The position numbers and the translations under genes were made by a program. DNA of 31,897 nt from a virus, in IMG/VR virus record IMGVR_UViG_3300045119_000199, positions 1 to 31,897 of that record. The stretch is one strand, 5' to 3'. The notes under the pieces are model-generated. The model was not told the DNA's origin and did not search any database. It saw nothing but the letters and a program-made list of their open reading frames with translations. Shown here in pieces: positions 22,414-28,944 of the stretch (positions within the stretch are counted from its first letter, which is position 1; each line of letters opens with the position of its first letter).

Positions 22414-22946
22414 GCGCCGAGCTCCTGGCGCATGCGTAGCATTGCGTACGTTTTCGCGGCGCCCATCCGGTTATGAGAAATTTGCATTTCGGTGCGAATG
22501 TCGCCCGTCGACCATCCGGCCGCCAAGAGACAAGCGACGGCGTAGCCGCGGCCGCTCATGCCAGCATGCGCCTGGCGCGGCTTTAAGCCGGCCACGGCGC
22601 GGCGCACGCAAACGCGCGCTATGATTCGATCTTCGATGTTACAGCCGTCCGGAATCGCAACCGGCCGCTCTTCGTCGTCGAGCGTCACTACCTCAACCGC
22701 GGCCAGATTGTTCCGCGTGCCGCTAACGGCGTACTTGCGCATTTGATCCTTTAGCGCGCCCACAACGCGAAGTCGTGCGAACTGCCAGAATGTCGAGCCG
22801 CGGGTTGGGTCGAACCGCGGAGCTACTTCGGCGAGCGTCAAGTAAGCAATTCCTATCGCGTCGTCTGGCTCGAGCGGCCCGCGGTTGCGAAGCGCCTGCA
22901 ACCGGGCGTTAGGCATTGCGTCCAGTATCATCCGTTCCATATCCAT
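22410..22946 (-). CDS. RNA polymerase sigma-factor-like protein
   Basis: The product has 178 residues. Residues 28-72 (DDAIGIAYLTLAEVAPRFDPTRG, then STFWQFARLRVVGALKDQMRKY) match sigma-70 family region 2, with the FDPTRG-x-x-F-x-x-(Y/F)A-x-x-R-(I/V)-x-GA pattern that is most like FliA-type factors. Residues about 117-172 (AVAGLKPRQ, CLLAAGWSTGDIRTEMQISHNRMGAAKTYAMLRMR) form a helix-turn-helix in the place of region 4. It would direct host RNA polymerase to phage promoters; the TAGTTGCGCAA elements in this window are natural candidates. GAGG lies two bases before the ATG at 22946 and eight bases before an in-frame ATG at 22940, so 22940 may be the real start. Confidence 0.7.
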   Translation of the reverse strand: MDMERMILDAMPNARLQALRNRGPLEPDDAIGIAYLTLAEVAPRFDPTRGSTFWQFARLRVVGALKDQMRKYAVSGTRNNLAAVEVVTLDDEERPVAIPDGCNIEDRIIARVCVRRAVAGLKPRQAHAGMSGRGYAVACLLAAGWSTGDIRTEMQISHNRMGAAKTYAMLRMRQELGA

Positions 22947-22956
22947 CGCCTCGATT

Positions 22957-23574
22957 TTACTTCGGTAGAACGAAGAGCGAATCCCAATGCCCTACGCCGG
23001 TTCCCTGTTTGGAAAGCTCATGCTGGATACAGTGATAGCCGAGCGTGTGCAGCCGGGCGCAAGCGCGCTCGCAACCGCGTTGCTTTCCTGGCCCCGTCCA
23101 ATCGTGAAACTCGACGCTGATCTGTGTCGCGATCGCCGCGGGTAGGTTCTCGAGGATGCCGAACTCTGAGCCTTCGCAATCCAGCTTGATCGCGTCGAAC
23201 GTCTCGCGCTGGTTGGAATATAAGAGTTTGGCAATGTTGATCGCGAGCACGCGCCGTATCTTGTAATCGCCGTGGCTTTCCGCCTCGAGCGCGAAGTTGC
23301 CGCCGCCGTCGCCGGCGATTCCCTCGGCGAAGTTGGTAGAAAATTGGTCGCCGCCGATCAGAGCCAGGCGGAAGAAGTGAACTTGTGCGGCCGGTAGATC
23401 CATGGCCCATTCAACATCGCTCGACGGGTCAAGCGCGATGATCTGAGCCTTTGGGCGCCAAGCGAGAACGCCGCGGGTAAAGTCGAACCAGCGGCAACCA
23501 ACGTCTAACACGAACGGCTCATCTGGTAACAGGTCAACATCGATGGTGTGCGAAGCAAGCGTTTGCAGATTCAT
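22957..23574 (-). CDS. FkbM-like methyltransferase
   Basis: The product has 205 residues from the ATG at 23574, which overlaps the preceding stop as ATGA; the long upstream extension is an unrelated Arg-rich frame. FVLDVGCRWF (residues 21-30) is the SAM-binding motif I and IIALDPS (45-51) the acidic strand. FDAIKLDCEGSEFGILENL (126-144) is the hallmark of the FkbM family, whose members O-methylate sugars and polyketides. The end VGHWDSLFVLPK closes the Rossmann-like sheet. Within this cassette a methylated sugar is a likely product. Confidence 0.8.
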   Translation of the reverse strand: MNLQTLASHTIDVDLLPDEPFVLDVGCRWFDFTRGVLAWRPKAQIIALDPSSDVEWAMDLPAAQVHFFRLALIGGDQFSTNFAEGIAGDGGGNFALEAESHGDYKIRRVLAINIAKLLYSNQRETFDAIKLDCEGSEFGILENLPAAIATQISVEFHDWTGPGKQRGCERACARLHTLGYHCIQHELSKQGTGVGHWDSLFVLPK

Positions 23575-23816
23575 TGCGGCTTTCCCTTTGTCCAGTCGAA
23601 CGGTTTGAAGCTGAAGCCTTCCGGTGTGATGATTGAGACGGCCGCGATCGCCCGCGGCGGCCCGTTCGGCTGTCGGACGCACAGGAATAGATTGCCGTCC
23701 TGTAACACTAGCGCCGTGCCGTGTTTCTTCATGACCGCTTGCACGTCGTTGAGCACGTCTTCGCCGCGGTCTGGATCGCCCGGCCGCGGCTCGGTGATAA
23801 CCCGCGGCCCGCTCAT
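23571..23816 (-). CDS. Small unknown protein
   Basis: The product has 81 residues. The pattern VLNDVQAVMKKHGTALVLQDGNLFLCVRQPNGPPRAIAAVSIITPEGFSF, in outline, is a helix followed by three strands. Similar small proteins occur in other phages, but I cannot name a family. GAGGA lies five bases before the ATG at 23816, which also overlaps the preceding stop as ATGA. Its stop overlaps the FkbM start as ATGA. Confidence 0.6.
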   Translation of the reverse strand: MSGPRVITEPRPGDPDRGEDVLNDVQAVMKKHGTALVLQDGNLFLCVRQPNGPPRAIAAVSIITPEGFSFKPFDWTKGKPQ

Positions 23817-23944
23817 CGTTTCCTCTTGAGCCAGGCGCGCAATCTGGTGCCGGCGCGTGTTCCAATGTCGCCGGCGATCGCCTCGAGCACGGCATAAGTG
23901 GCGACGGCGGCCGCAACGCCTAACAGAACGTCCCGCGTGCTCAT
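23813..23944 (-). CDS. 43-residue small membrane protein
   Basis: The frame MSTRDVLLGVAAAVATYAVL continues through EAIAGDIGTR and ends with the basic LRAWLKRKR. One membrane helix (residues 5-24) and a strongly positive C-terminus are visible. The ATG at 23944 overlaps the TylF-like stop as ATGA and its own stop overlaps the next ATG in the same way, so it occupies the gap exactly and very likely is translated. Function unknown. Confidence 0.65.
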   Translation of the reverse strand: MSTRDVLLGVAAAVATYAVLEAIAGDIGTRAGTRLRAWLKRKR

Positions 23945-24555
23945 GTCCACTTTCGCCACGCGATCGGCGCCGGCATCACGGTTTGATGCAAAGCATACCT
24001 GCAGCCGGCCAGGTCGTAATCATCGCAAATGATGTAACCGCCTTTGGCAACCAACGGGTACAGGTGCTCCATGCAAACTTTCGTCGACTCGTACAAGTCG
24101 CCGTCGAGCCGAAGCAAGGCGATCGCCTTCACTTCATACGACTCCGCGGTGTAACGCACGGTATCGCGGAAGTCGCCGACGTGGTACACCAGAAGCTCAT
24201 CCGGAATGCCCCACTTGCGCATATTGTTTTTGACATTCGGCAACGAACAGCGCGCCTCGCCCTGGCGCACTTGCGCCGGGTCGTCATGCGGGCCCGGCGC
24301 CGGGATTCCATCGAAGCTATCGAACAGGTGAACGCGCCGCGATCCATCGAACGGCATCACACTAGGGCTGTTGTGGTGATCTAAGATCGCGCGCGCCATA
24401 ATCGCGCAACTGGCGCCGGCGAACACGCCACACTCGACGAAATCGCCGGGAATGCCGCGGGCAAGCACGTTGCGCGCCAGGTCGTACGTCTGCTCTTGGC
24501 TCGTACGATGGCCGAGCGCCGATTGACAGACTTGTTCAAACCACTCTTGATTCAT
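23941..24555 (-). CDS. TylF/MycF-like O-methyltransferase
   Basis: The product has 204 residues from the ATG at 24555. GDFVECGVFAGASCAIMA (residues 37-54) is the family's SAM-binding start. RVHLFDSFDGIPAPG (74-88), KAIALLRLDGDLYESTKVCMEHLYPLV (143-169) and KGGYIICDDYDLAGCRYAL (171-189) are the TylF/macrocin O-methyltransferase signatures, including the Asp residues that bind metal. Family members methylate hydroxyls of sugars. The real start is fixed by the ATGA overlap with the preceding small gene; the upstream extension of the frame is not protein-like. Confidence 0.85.
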   Translation of the reverse strand: MNQEWFEQVCQSALGHRTSQEQTYDLARNVLARGIPGDFVECGVFAGASCAIMARAILDHHNSPSVMPFDGSRRVHLFDSFDGIPAPGPHDDPAQVRQGEARCSLPNVKNNMRKWGIPDELLVYHVGDFRDTVRYTAESYEVKAIALLRLDGDLYESTKVCMEHLYPLVAKGGYIICDDYDLAGCRYALHQTVMPAPIAWRKWT

Positions 24556-24710
24556 ACTCCAACCCCCATATCGCCCTCGAGTCGCTTCACCGCGGCCGGC
24601 GCCGGCGCTTGGGCGAGCGGCCCTTCGCATTCCGTGTAAGTCAACACTTCCACGTCGCCTAGTTTTTTGTGCAGCGCTTCTAACCGTTCGATGTATTCGC
24701 TGATCTTCAT
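24552..24710 (-). CDS. Small conserved-type phage protein
   Basis: The product has 52 residues, MKISEYIERLEALHKKLGDV followed by EVLTYTECEGPL. A helix followed by a DVEVLTY strand is a common small-phage-protein pattern, one of the MTISELI..L..GD..V type. ATGA overlaps at both ends tie it to its neighbours. Function unknown. Confidence 0.6.
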   Translation of the reverse strand: MKISEYIERLEALHKKLGDVEVLTYTECEGPLAQAPAPAAVKRLEGDMGVGV

Positions 24711-25492
24711 ACGTTGCAGTACTTGCTCCCTGTGCGATCGAGGATGTTTCCAGAGCGCCATTGCTGGCAGAACAGTTGAGGGTAGGCGTCCTCTGGCTTA
24801 TAGGTGCCGTTGTTGTGAACGGGCCATCCGTTTTGATCGGGCGTTCGATGCGTCGGAATCCCGTACTTGACGGCCAGGTTTCCCAACACAGATTGCTCGC
24901 AACTGTTCTTAAACAGCGTCGGGTCGTCGAGCACGCCGAGCACGGATGATTTCTCATGGAACGTGCAAGACGGATTGAGCGAGTAGGTTTGCCACTCGGC
25001 TAGGAACTGTTCAACGCGGTAGTTGCCGGCGCGATAGAGCGAGAACCGGCCGCAAGCTTGCGGCGCGTCGTAGTAGTGCGGTTGGTTCAAACAGCCCATG
25101 GCGTGAAAGCAATCCGCTTTCGTCCACTGCCGGTTGATGCAACCTTGCTCTTCAAACAACATGATTCCTTCGCGCTCGGTGTATTCGAAGAGACACGAAA
25201 CGTCGGACACTGGAAAGCTATCACCGTCCAGATAGAGCACCACGTCGCCGGGTTGGCAGTAGTGCGCGAGCGCGTGTTTGATGATGTACGGTTTCCATGA
25301 ACAGAAGCCGAAGCCGTGTTGTGGCTCGCGCTCGAAGATCCAACGATTGAGGGTGTAGAACGGCGTCGTCATGAGCCAGGCATCGTCATAGACGCGGTGG
25401 TGTAGCATGTTGCCCTGGCAGTATTGCACCTGGCGCGCGACTTGCTCATCGTAGGCTACGCCGCCGAAGGTAATCAGAATACGCTTGCTCAT
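24707..25492 (-). CDS. Glycosyltransferase-like protein
   Basis: The product has 261 residues from the ATG at 25492 (ATGA overlap). KRILITFGGVAYDEQVARQV begins a Rossmann-like domain and GFCSWKPYIIKHAL with GDVVLYLDGDSFPV (residues 82-95) supplies a DxD-type motif. This resembles glycosyltransferases of the mannosyltransferase or capsular type (WKP-x-x-I followed by YLDGD). The C-terminal half has several Cys and the segment ILDRTGSKYCNV. The donor and acceptor are unknown. It lies between two methyltransferase-like genes, which supports a joint pathway. Confidence 0.7.
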   Translation of the reverse strand: MSKRILITFGGVAYDEQVARQVQYCQGNMLHHRVYDDAWLMTTPFYTLNRWIFEREPQHGFGFCSWKPYIIKHALAHYCQPGDVVLYLDGDSFPVSDVSCLFEYTEREGIMLFEEQGCINRQWTKADCFHAMGCLNQPHYYDAPQACGRFSLYRAGNYRVEQFLAEWQTYSLNPSCTFHEKSSVLGVLDDPTLFKNSCEQSVLGNLAVKYGIPTHRTPDQNGWPVHNNGTYKPEDAYPQLFCQQWRSGNILDRTGSKYCNV

Positions 25493-25959
25493 TGCCAGAG
25501 CCTCGAGGCGAGCTCGTTGGATTGCGTCAAGACTAGCGTCCACGGCCGGGCGCGTTTGTCGACAATGTGATATTTCCAGCGGTCGAGCTCGAGCGAGTCG
25601 AAGATTTCCGGCGCCGGGTAATCGTGAATTACGATGTACTCGGCCGAGTCGACGAACAGCAAGGCGTCGGCCGCGCGCCGGTGTCCATTATGATCGAGGA
25701 AGACGATGGACCATTTCTCACTTGCGCAATTCCTCAGCGTCGTTGTCATTTGCGAAAGCGGGCAATAGGCACTAACCGTCTTCATGGCCCACGCTGGATC
25801 TTCCTCGAAGGACTGGAAGAAGCGCCCGGCGACTTCGCAGTATTTGCGCAACAACGGCGTCGACCATTCGCCAGAGCCAACCTCGAGCACGGGCCCGCTC
25901 GTTGCTAACAGGCAACTGAACAGCGCCGGCAGATGAGACGCCCACATTTGCTCGCTCAT
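25489..25959 (-). CDS. Class I SAM methyltransferase-like protein
   Basis: The product has 156 residues from the ATG at 25959 (ATGA overlap). GPVLEVGSGEWSTPLLRKYCEVAGRFFQSFEED (residues 22-54) has motif I and an acidic second strand, as in class I SAM-binding folds. WSIVFLDHNGHRRAADALLFVDSAEYIVIHDYPAPE matches motifs of small methyltransferases that carry a DH or HD pair for metal binding. It is shorter than most members. Substrate unknown; a sugar or glycan is suggested by its neighbours. Confidence 0.65.
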   Translation of the reverse strand: MSEQMWASHLPALFSCLLATSGPVLEVGSGEWSTPLLRKYCEVAGRFFQSFEEDPAWAMKTVSAYCPLSQMTTTLRNCASEKWSIVFLDHNGHRRAADALLFVDSAEYIVIHDYPAPEIFDSLELDRWKYHIVDKRARPWTLVLTQSNELASRLWQ

Positions 25960-26180
25960 CGGTTTACTGGTTTCCCTTCGATAGTCACCAGCGTAAGATG
26001 TAAAATCCTCGAATTTGGTAGCGCTTCGTCGAAGCGGGCCTCGTAAGCGACTCCCTCGCACTTAGCCTTATAGAGCGGCCGCTCGCCGCGCTTCAGTGCC
26101 GCGGATACCTGCTTGTAGACAGCCTCCGAAAACGATAATGTGAGTCCTTCTGTCAGGTCCTTCTCTGTCGGGAACATCAT
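25956..26180 (-). CDS. Small unknown protein
   Basis: The product has 74 residues, with a charged N-terminal helix (FPTEKDLTEGLTLSFSEAVYKQVSAALKRGERP) and a strand-rich second half (YKAKCEGVAYEARFDE, ILHLTLVTIEGKPV). The ATG at 26180 overlaps the preceding stop. A second ATG directly after it (26177) is four bases from GGAGG and may be used instead. Its stop overlaps the next start as ATGA. Function unknown. Confidence 0.55.
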   Translation of the reverse strand: MMFPTEKDLTEGLTLSFSEAVYKQVSAALKRGERPLYKAKCEGVAYEARFDEALPNSRILHLTLVTIEGKPVNR

Positions 26181-26974
26181 GCCTCCAATGGTTCGTGGCC
26201 GGGAAAGCCGCCTGCTTTGCGCGCCGCGAATAGCGCTTTACTTCGGTCCCAATCGCTTAACCGCGGGTCGTTGATCTTCTTCGCCCACTCGGGCGCGTCG
26301 CGCCAGTCGCCGCGCGGCCGGGCCCAGTGCCGATGCTCCTGCAGTAAGTCGCGCCGCTGCCAGAACACGCCGAGCTTTTGCGCGACGTTCTGTAACTCTT
26401 CGTCGGCGAAGTTGTGATAGTAGCCGTTGTACATCGGCCCTGAGCCGTGATACATGCGCCGGCAGAACTCGCGCCCCATCCAGGGCGAGCCGGCGATACG
26501 GTCGATTGTGGCTTGTCGGCCCGTGCCGCCGCACGCGTCGCACAGTATCGACATACTGCTAACGCCCATGCACTTTAGACAGCGAGCCTCGCCCCATCGG
26601 TCGCCGGTCGGTTGCATGACTCCGAAAGTCGGAGTCGAACGGCGCCCTTTCAGAGTCTCGAGGGTGTGAAAGTATTCGCCACACTCGGCCGCGATCTCGG
26701 CGGCCGTCTTCGTTGGGTCCGGATAGTAATCATCGCCGCCCGTGACAAACCACTCGGCGTCGGAATGAGCGGCCATGCACGCGTTTACTAACAGGTTTAC
26801 CGATCGCGCCCAACCGATATATTGCTCGACGACGCCTTGAAAGTCTGCGCACGTTCGGCCGTCTGCGTCTTCGCGCAACACGGCGACTTCGTAGCCCTGG
26901 CCGAGCCAAGCATCAATACAAGCGTTCGCCTCGGCCAGCGGCCGCTTGGATGGAATCACAAACCAGACGCTCAT
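26177..26974 (-). CDS. Glycosyltransferase-like protein with zinc-finger insertion
   Basis: The product has 265 residues. VWFVIPSKRPLAEANACIDAW begins a GT-A-like domain, and EWFVTGGDDYYPDP (residues 74-87) carries the acidic metal-binding motif. Between residues 132 and 152, CLKC and CDACGGTG form two CxxC pairs. The second is a DnaJ-type CxxCxGxG, an unusual insertion in a glycosyltransferase. The C-terminus has many Trp and basic residues (HWARPRGDWRDAPEW). The start overlaps the preceding stop as ATGA. Whether it is catalytic is uncertain. Confidence 0.65.
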   Translation of the reverse strand: MSVWFVIPSKRPLAEANACIDAWLGQGYEVAVLREDADGRTCADFQGVVEQYIGWARSVNLLVNACMAAHSDAEWFVTGGDDYYPDPTKTAAEIAAECGEYFHTLETLKGRRSTPTFGVMQPTGDRWGEARCLKCMGVSSMSILCDACGGTGRQATIDRIAGSPWMGREFCRRMYHGSGPMYNGYYHNFADEELQNVAQKLGVFWQRRDLLQEHRHWARPRGDWRDAPEWAKKINDPRLSDWDRSKALFAARKAGGFPGHEPLEA

Positions 26975-27747
26975 GGATACAACCTATCCCGCGCGTACGC
27001 GTCCCACTCTGGCGCCCGGCGCCACTCTGGGTTGATATGTGGTTTGTGCCGGTCGAACAAGTGGCCGGCCTCGCTCGACGACCAAAACGAGCCGCTGATA
27101 TTGGCGCCGTGAGTCTCGGCAATCAACATCGGGCCCGGTAGAACGCTTGGCAAGCCAACACCGTTGACGGCGTTAACCCTGACACGCTTGCAGAAGTCTG
27201 GATCTTCGTAAGTGAGCTTTTCGGAAAAAGCCGCGTTGCGCCACGTCTCGCGCCAGTAGGCGAGCGACGTTCCTACCACCATCGGCCGGATGGAATTGTA
27301 GCCGCCGAAGCGCCGGTAATCGTACTCCCACGCGTGGAAGATTGGCGCCGGCACATGCACGGCGCGCGTGTCGAGAAAGAGCAGGTTATGAAAGCCGGTC
27401 GCCGGTTGATCGCGAAGGCTTGCGACTTGGCATACCACACGCTCGGGCCCGCTCCAGTCGTCGGAGTCAAACGTTACGATCACGTCGGCGCCGGTGAGCT
27501 CGAGCGCCGCATTGCGCAACGCCCCAACCTTGCGCGCCTCTTCCGGTTGACGATCGCGAACGATAGCAATGAGTGAATGCGCCGCTCTGTCAGTGAGCTT
27601 GTACGGTACCTTGCCGGTGTCGTATATGAGCATGTGGGCGTTGCCGGCGTAGGTCTGCGATACAAAGCACGCAACGGCGCGATCGGTGAACGCCTGGCGA
27701 TCGGCAGTGAGACAGAGACAACACACCGAAGGCGCCGCGTTAGCCAT
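26971..27747 (-). CDS. Glycosyltransferase family 2-like protein
   Basis: The product has 258 residues. SVCCLCLTADRQAFTDRAVACFVSQTY (residues 7-33) is the start of a GT2 domain, GALRNAALELTGADVIVTFDSDDWSGPERV (75-104) supplies the donor-binding DxD motif as DSDD. The later YEDPDFCKRV (near 187) is like the acceptor ED motif. It would transfer a sugar from a nucleotide donor. The ATG at 27747 overlaps the preceding gene by eight bases (AATGGCTAA). Confidence 0.85.
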   Translation of the reverse strand: MANAAPSVCCLCLTADRQAFTDRAVACFVSQTYAGNAHMLIYDTGKVPYKLTDRAAHSLIAIVRDRQPEEARKVGALRNAALELTGADVIVTFDSDDWSGPERVVCQVASLRDQPATGFHNLLFLDTRAVHVPAPIFHAWEYDYRRFGGYNSIRPMVVGTSLAYWRETWRNAAFSEKLTYEDPDFCKRVRVNAVNGVGLPSVLPGPMLIAETHGANISGSFWSSSEAGHLFDRHKPHINPEWRRAPEWDAYARDRLYP

Positions 27748-28036
27748 TACCGGCCGCCTTCAGAATTGCCAAGCGCTCTTCGAGTATGCCGGCAACCAGC
27801 GCGTCCAGACTTTCGACGATCGCGAGCGCCGTAGCCGGCCGCATTCTTCCGGCCATGTGAGCTTCGGCGGCCGTCGCGACAAACTCGCTCACAATGTCAA
27901 CCTCTGCGGAGTAAATCGACGGCGTTCTATCGGCGCGGTCTAGTTCCCTTAGTTGCGCCAGGCGCGCATGAACGCGTTGCAGCATCACGCGCGCGCGTTC
28001 TTTCTCCGCGGCGTTGAACGGTATAGGCGCCCTCAT
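27740..28036 (-). CDS. Small helical unknown protein
   Basis: The product has 98 residues, almost entirely helical and rich in Ala, Arg, Glu and Leu (EKERARVMLQRVHARLAQLREL; ALAIVESLDALVAGILEERLAILKA). It may form a coiled coil or bundle. The ATG at 28036 overlaps the previous stop as ATGA. Function unknown. Confidence 0.6.
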   Translation of the reverse strand: MRAPIPFNAAEKERARVMLQRVHARLAQLRELDRADRTPSIYSAEVDIVSEFVATAAEAHMAGRMRPATALAIVESLDALVAGILEERLAILKAAGNG

Positions 28037-28284
28037 TGCGGCGAGCTTCCCCCGTCGTTGATCGGGCGCCCCATTTCGCGCAAGTCGAGCGTCTGCTCGG
28101 CGGCCGCGGCCGCCCGCTTCGTGCCGGCGTCACTTCGCCGGCGCCGCTTGGGCGCCTCGGCTTGCCGGCCTTCGACAATGCCTTCGCACACGCGCAAAGT
28201 GTCGGCGGCGTCTTCGATTCCCTGGATTGAGAACCAGCGCCGTATATCGAACTCGTCGACTTGCCGTAACTCTTCGTCTGTCAT
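28033..28284 (-). CDS. Small charged unknown protein
   Basis: The product has 83 residues from the ATG at 28284, chosen because it overlaps the MazG-like stop as ATGA; the frame has another ATG nine bases earlier. DEELRQVDEFDIRRWFSIQGIEDAADTL is acidic and helical, the middle APKRRRRSDAGTKRAAAAAEQ is basic and probably flexible. Function unknown. Confidence 0.55.
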   Translation of the reverse strand: MTDEELRQVDEFDIRRWFSIQGIEDAADTLRVCEGIVEGRQAEAPKRRRRSDAGTKRAAAAAEQTLDLREMGRPINDGGSSPQ

Positions 28285-28523
28285 TTCTCGCACGCCTCCA
28301 TAGCGAACCGAAGCGCCATTGCGGCCAGTTGGATCGCCTCATGCCGCATCTTTTTTGGCTGCCGTTTCTTCGGCCGCTTCCACACTTCGGCTTTCAACTC
28401 GTCGAACTCTTCGTGGATCACGGCGAAGCCTTCATGCGCGGTGTTGAACTTCGCGTACTTTCGTAACGCTCGATCGAGCTCGTCTTGCACGTCGCGCAAT
28501 TCTCGGCTATAGAGTTTAGCCAT
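28281..28523 (-). CDS. MazG-like small protein
   Basis: The product has 80 residues. AHEGFAVIHEEFDELKAEVW (residues 29-48) with E38, E39 and E42 resembles the metal-binding EExxE motif of MazG-type nucleotide pyrophosphohydrolases. A second helix, HEAIQLAAMALRFAMEAC (61-78), holds another acidic residue, E62. It is short for a full MazG enzyme but like small phage relatives. It could remove abnormal or signalling nucleotides such as ppGpp, but no substrate can be read from sequence. The ATG at 28523 overlaps the preceding gene by eight bases. Confidence 0.55.
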   Translation of the reverse strand: MAKLYSRELRDVQDELDRALRKYAKFNTAHEGFAVIHEEFDELKAEVWKRPKKRQPKKMRHEAIQLAAMALRFAMEACEK

Positions 28524-28785
28524 TCAGTTTTTGTGCCACCAGTTCTAGCCAAATGTTTACCGCGTCGTCGTCTGCACAGTCGACGCCATGGCCGCGGCGT
28601 ACACCCTTGATGCATAGGCGCCGAAACTCGGCGACGCCGGCCGGCGATCCAACAACACCCCATCGGCCGTTCTCGTCTCGTACGCCGCGGACCTTGCCGA
28701 ACCGTTCGGCGCATGCCGCGAACTCGAAACCGAGCGTACGCCAGAACGCCGTTTTCGACAGTGAGGAAGGACAGCGACGCCGCAT
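28516..28785 (-). CDS. Small unknown protein, first gene of the accessory cassette
   Basis: The product has 89 residues from the ATG at 28785 (MRRRCPSSLSKTAFWRTLGFEF). It is basic, with Cys at 5, 25, 58 and 70 and segments AERFGKVRGVRDENGRWGVVG. The frame is open to 28890, but the promoter-like element C lies inside that extension, so I prefer 28785. The -10-like GATAGC ends ten bases before this ATG and no ribosome-binding site is seen. Function unknown. Confidence 0.6.
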   Translation of the reverse strand: MRRRCPSSLSKTAFWRTLGFEFAACAERFGKVRGVRDENGRWGVVGSPAGVAEFRRLCIKGVRRGHGVDCADDDAVNIWLELVAQKLNG

Positions 28786-28795
28786 GAACTGGAAG

Positions 28796-28841
28796 GCTAT
28801 CACGGCCGGTTGCATTTGCGCAACTACCGTTGGTACTGGTA
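28796..28841 (-). promoter_or_regulatory. TAGTTGCGCAA promoter-like element C
   Basis: On the minus strand TACCAGTACCAA (28841-28830) precedes TAGTTGCGCAA (28826-28816). Sixteen bases after TTGCGC comes GATAGC (28801-28796), then ten bases, then the ATG at 28785. It would drive the accessory cassette and, without a visible terminator before it, the portal gene. The TTGCGCAAATGCAAC core is shared with element B. Confidence 0.65.
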
Positions 28842-28888
28842 TGGTGTTTGTGCTGGCTGTGTAAGCAAGGCGTAAGCCTGAGCCTATC

Positions 28889-28943
28889 ATGGGCGCCGTT
28901 GAAACAGATTGCCAAGCCCGCGAACATTGCGGACGGCGCCCAT
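28889..28943. repeat. Perfect 11-bp inverted repeat between terminase and cassette
   Basis: ATGGGCGCCGT (28889-28899) and ACGGCGCCCAT (28933-28943) are exact reverse complements separated by 33 bases, starting one base after the TerL stop. Without a U-tract it is not a standard terminator. It may fold in the TerL messenger's 3' end, protect it, or bind a protein. The minus-strand arm holds an 18-codon frame ATG GGC GCC. Confidence 0.6.
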
Positions 28944-28944
28944 T

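Noticed and set aside
28786-28890. N-terminal extension of the first cassette gene
   Set aside because: It contains promoter-like element C and would run through it.
28892-28940. Terminator after the terminase genes
   Set aside because: The inverted repeat is perfect, but the arm is not followed by a U-tract on either strand and the loop is 33 bases, so I list it only as a repeat.
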